A DNA stretch of 64,000 nucleotides from an uncultured Cohaesibacter sp. (GTDB lineage Bacteria; Pseudomonadota; Alphaproteobacteria; Rhizobiales; Cohaesibacteraceae). Positions 63,009 to 64,000 of this stretch are shown one piece after another. A program made the translations under genes and the position numbers. Location of the stretch: contig NZ_OY781114.1 in assembly GCF_963676485.1 (NCBI RefSeq), positions 372,001-436,000 of the forward strand, in the 5' to 3' direction. How positions within the stretch are numbered: the first letter of the stretch is position 1; each line of letters opens with the position of its first letter. A model generated the notes under the pieces. The model worked only from the letters and a program-made list of their open reading frames with translations, was not told the origin of the DNA and made no database searches.

Positions 63009-64000
63009 TCAGAGCCCCAGAATGCTTTCAGGAGAGGTATAGTCGTAACCAAGCGCCTTGGCGACGGCTTCATAGGTCACCTTGCCGTCATGCACATTGA
63101 GGCCGGTACGCAGATATGGGTCATCCGTACAAGCCTGCTTCCAGCCTTTGTTGGCCAGAGCGAGTGCAAATGGCAGGGTCGCATTGTTGAGCGCGAAGGT
63201 GGAAGTACGCGCAACACAGCCGGGCATGTTGGCAACGCAATAATGGACAACGCCATCGACTACATAGGTTGGGTCGGAGTGCGTGGTCGCCTTGGAGGTT
63301 TCAAAGCAGCCGCCCTGATCGATGGCCACATCGACAACGGCTGAACCGGACCGCATGGATTTGATCATCTCTGCGGTAACCAGTTTGGGCGTTTCGGCAC
63401 CCGGGATCAGCACGGTGCCGATCACAAGATCAGCTTTCTCGACCGCGCTGGCAATATTGCCCTTGTTGGAATAGACGGTCTTGATCGCCGTACCGAAGCG
63501 ATCAACGGCCGCACGCAGAGCATCTGTGTTGCGATCCACCATGGTGACATTTGCCCCCATGCCCAAAGCAACGCGGGCTGCATTTGTGCCGGAAACACCA
63601 GCTCCGATGATGACAACTTCAGCTGGCTCAACGCCCGGCACGCCACCGAGCAGAACGCCCATACCGCCGCCGTTATTTTCCAGAGCCTGCGCACCAACCT
63701 GCGGCGCCAGACGACCGGCCACCTCAGACATCGGAAAGAGAAGCGGCAGCGCACCACTTTTCGAGGTTACGGTTTCATAGGCAATGCAGGTTGCGCCGGA
63801 TTTAACCAGATCTTCGGTCTGGGCTGCATCTGGAGCCAGATGCAGATAGGTGAAGAGAAGTTGGCCGGAGCGCAGTTTCGCGCGTTCAACGGCAAGGGGC
63901 TCTTTCACTTTGACGACCATTTCGGCCTTTTCGAAAATTTCGTCAGCGGTCGCGATAATCTTGGCACCGGCGGCAACATAATCTTCGTCGGCGCAACCGA
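63009..64000 (-). CDS. ald: Alanine dehydrogenase, N-terminus outside window
   Basis: The frame is open to the right edge (330 codons seen, of about 370 expected), so the N-terminal 40 residues are missing. It catalyses the reversible NAD-dependent deamination of L-alanine to pyruvate. Motifs: KVKEPLAVER, LFTYLHLAPD, AYETV, the Rossmann EVVIIGAGVSGTNAARVALGMGANVTMVD and the catalytic-site segment DVAIDQGGCFETSKATTHSDP. The transcript is read leftward and ends in the terminator at 62911-62944. Confidence 0.93.
   Translation of the reverse strand, partial: GCADEDYVAAGAKIIATADEIFEKAEMVVKVKEPLAVERAKLRSGQLLFTYLHLAPDAAQTEDLVKSGATCIAYETVTSKSGALPLLFPMSEVAGRLAPQVGAQALENNGGGMGVLLGGVPGVEPAEVVIIGAGVSGTNAARVALGMGANVTMVDRNTDALRAAVDRFGTAIKTVYSNKGNIASAVEKADLVIGTVLIPGAETPKLVTAEMIKSMRSGSAVVDVAIDQGGCFETSKATTHSDPTYVVDGVVHYCVANMPGCVARTSTFALNNATLPFALALANKGWKQACTDDPYLRTGLNVHDGKVTYEAVAKALGYDYTSPESILGL

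Noticed and set aside
1-64000. CRISPR arrays, transposases, rRNA operons, replication origin
   Set aside because: None seen: no regularly spaced direct repeats, no intact DDE transposase or IS terminal repeats, no rRNA sequence.

Overview
The window is a stretch of ordinary alphaproteobacterial chromosome, most likely from the Hyphomicrobiales (Rhizobiales). The F0 ATP synthase operon has the two b-type subunits (b and b') seen in alphaproteobacteria. The histone-deacetylase-like gene next to xseB, the nadABC operon and several small membrane proteins fit that group. A marine, Cohaesibacter-like genus is only a guess. About sixty genes are supported, and several are very small genes (29, 37, 40 and 58 codons) in gaps between larger ones.

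Left end (1-14.4 kb): a rhomboid-like gene cut by the window edge, then a decayed prophage fragment (terminase small-subunit piece, two small overlapping genes, integrase tail) against the 3' end of a tRNA-Pro(CGG) gene. Next come a secreted 5'-nucleotidase, a curA-like oxidoreductase with a TetR regulator and two matching operators, a YchJ protein, xseB with a histone-deacetylase-like gene, two tandem DUF805 proteins, and the NAD operon nadA-nadB-nadC (minus strand) with a large palindromic operator upstream.

14.8-23.7 kb: a lipoprotein divergent from pdxH, a LysE exporter, a small protein, a second TetR regulator, one gene I do not recognise, and the F0 operon atpI-atpB-atpE-atpF'-atpF. 23.7-34 kb: a pair of M16 peptidases (one catalytic, one not), threonylcarbamoyl-AMP synthase, a Tat-exported nucleotidase behind a good Pho box, an M20 amidohydrolase and a GGDEF-EAL protein.

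34-48 kb: an envelope operon (BON protein, 37-residue membrane peptide, membrane protein with two helix-hairpin-helix repeats), a YcaQ-type DNA glycosylase, an unannotated 40-residue Cys-rich peptide, a HAD phosphatase, two 2-hydroxyacid dehydrogenases, an MTA/SAH nucleosidase, a CPA2 antiporter, a solitary RES protein, a zinc-finger-less DnaJ, an M42 peptidase and an lrgAB pair.

48-64 kb: pyruvate oxidase poxB, dxs, a TPR protein, a VOC protein, an RhtB-type exporter, a Sco protein, tlyA, ubiA, purD, a TrmA/RlmD-family RNA methyltransferase, two tandem small membrane paralogues, an SRPBCC protein, and alanine dehydrogenase cut by the right edge. Most genes are single-gene units closed by clear intrinsic terminators.

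I found no CRISPR array, intact transposase, defence island or biosynthetic cluster. The items most worth following are regulatory (TetR operator pair, nadA palindrome, Pho box) and the small proteins (Cys-rich peptide, BON/HhH operon peptide).
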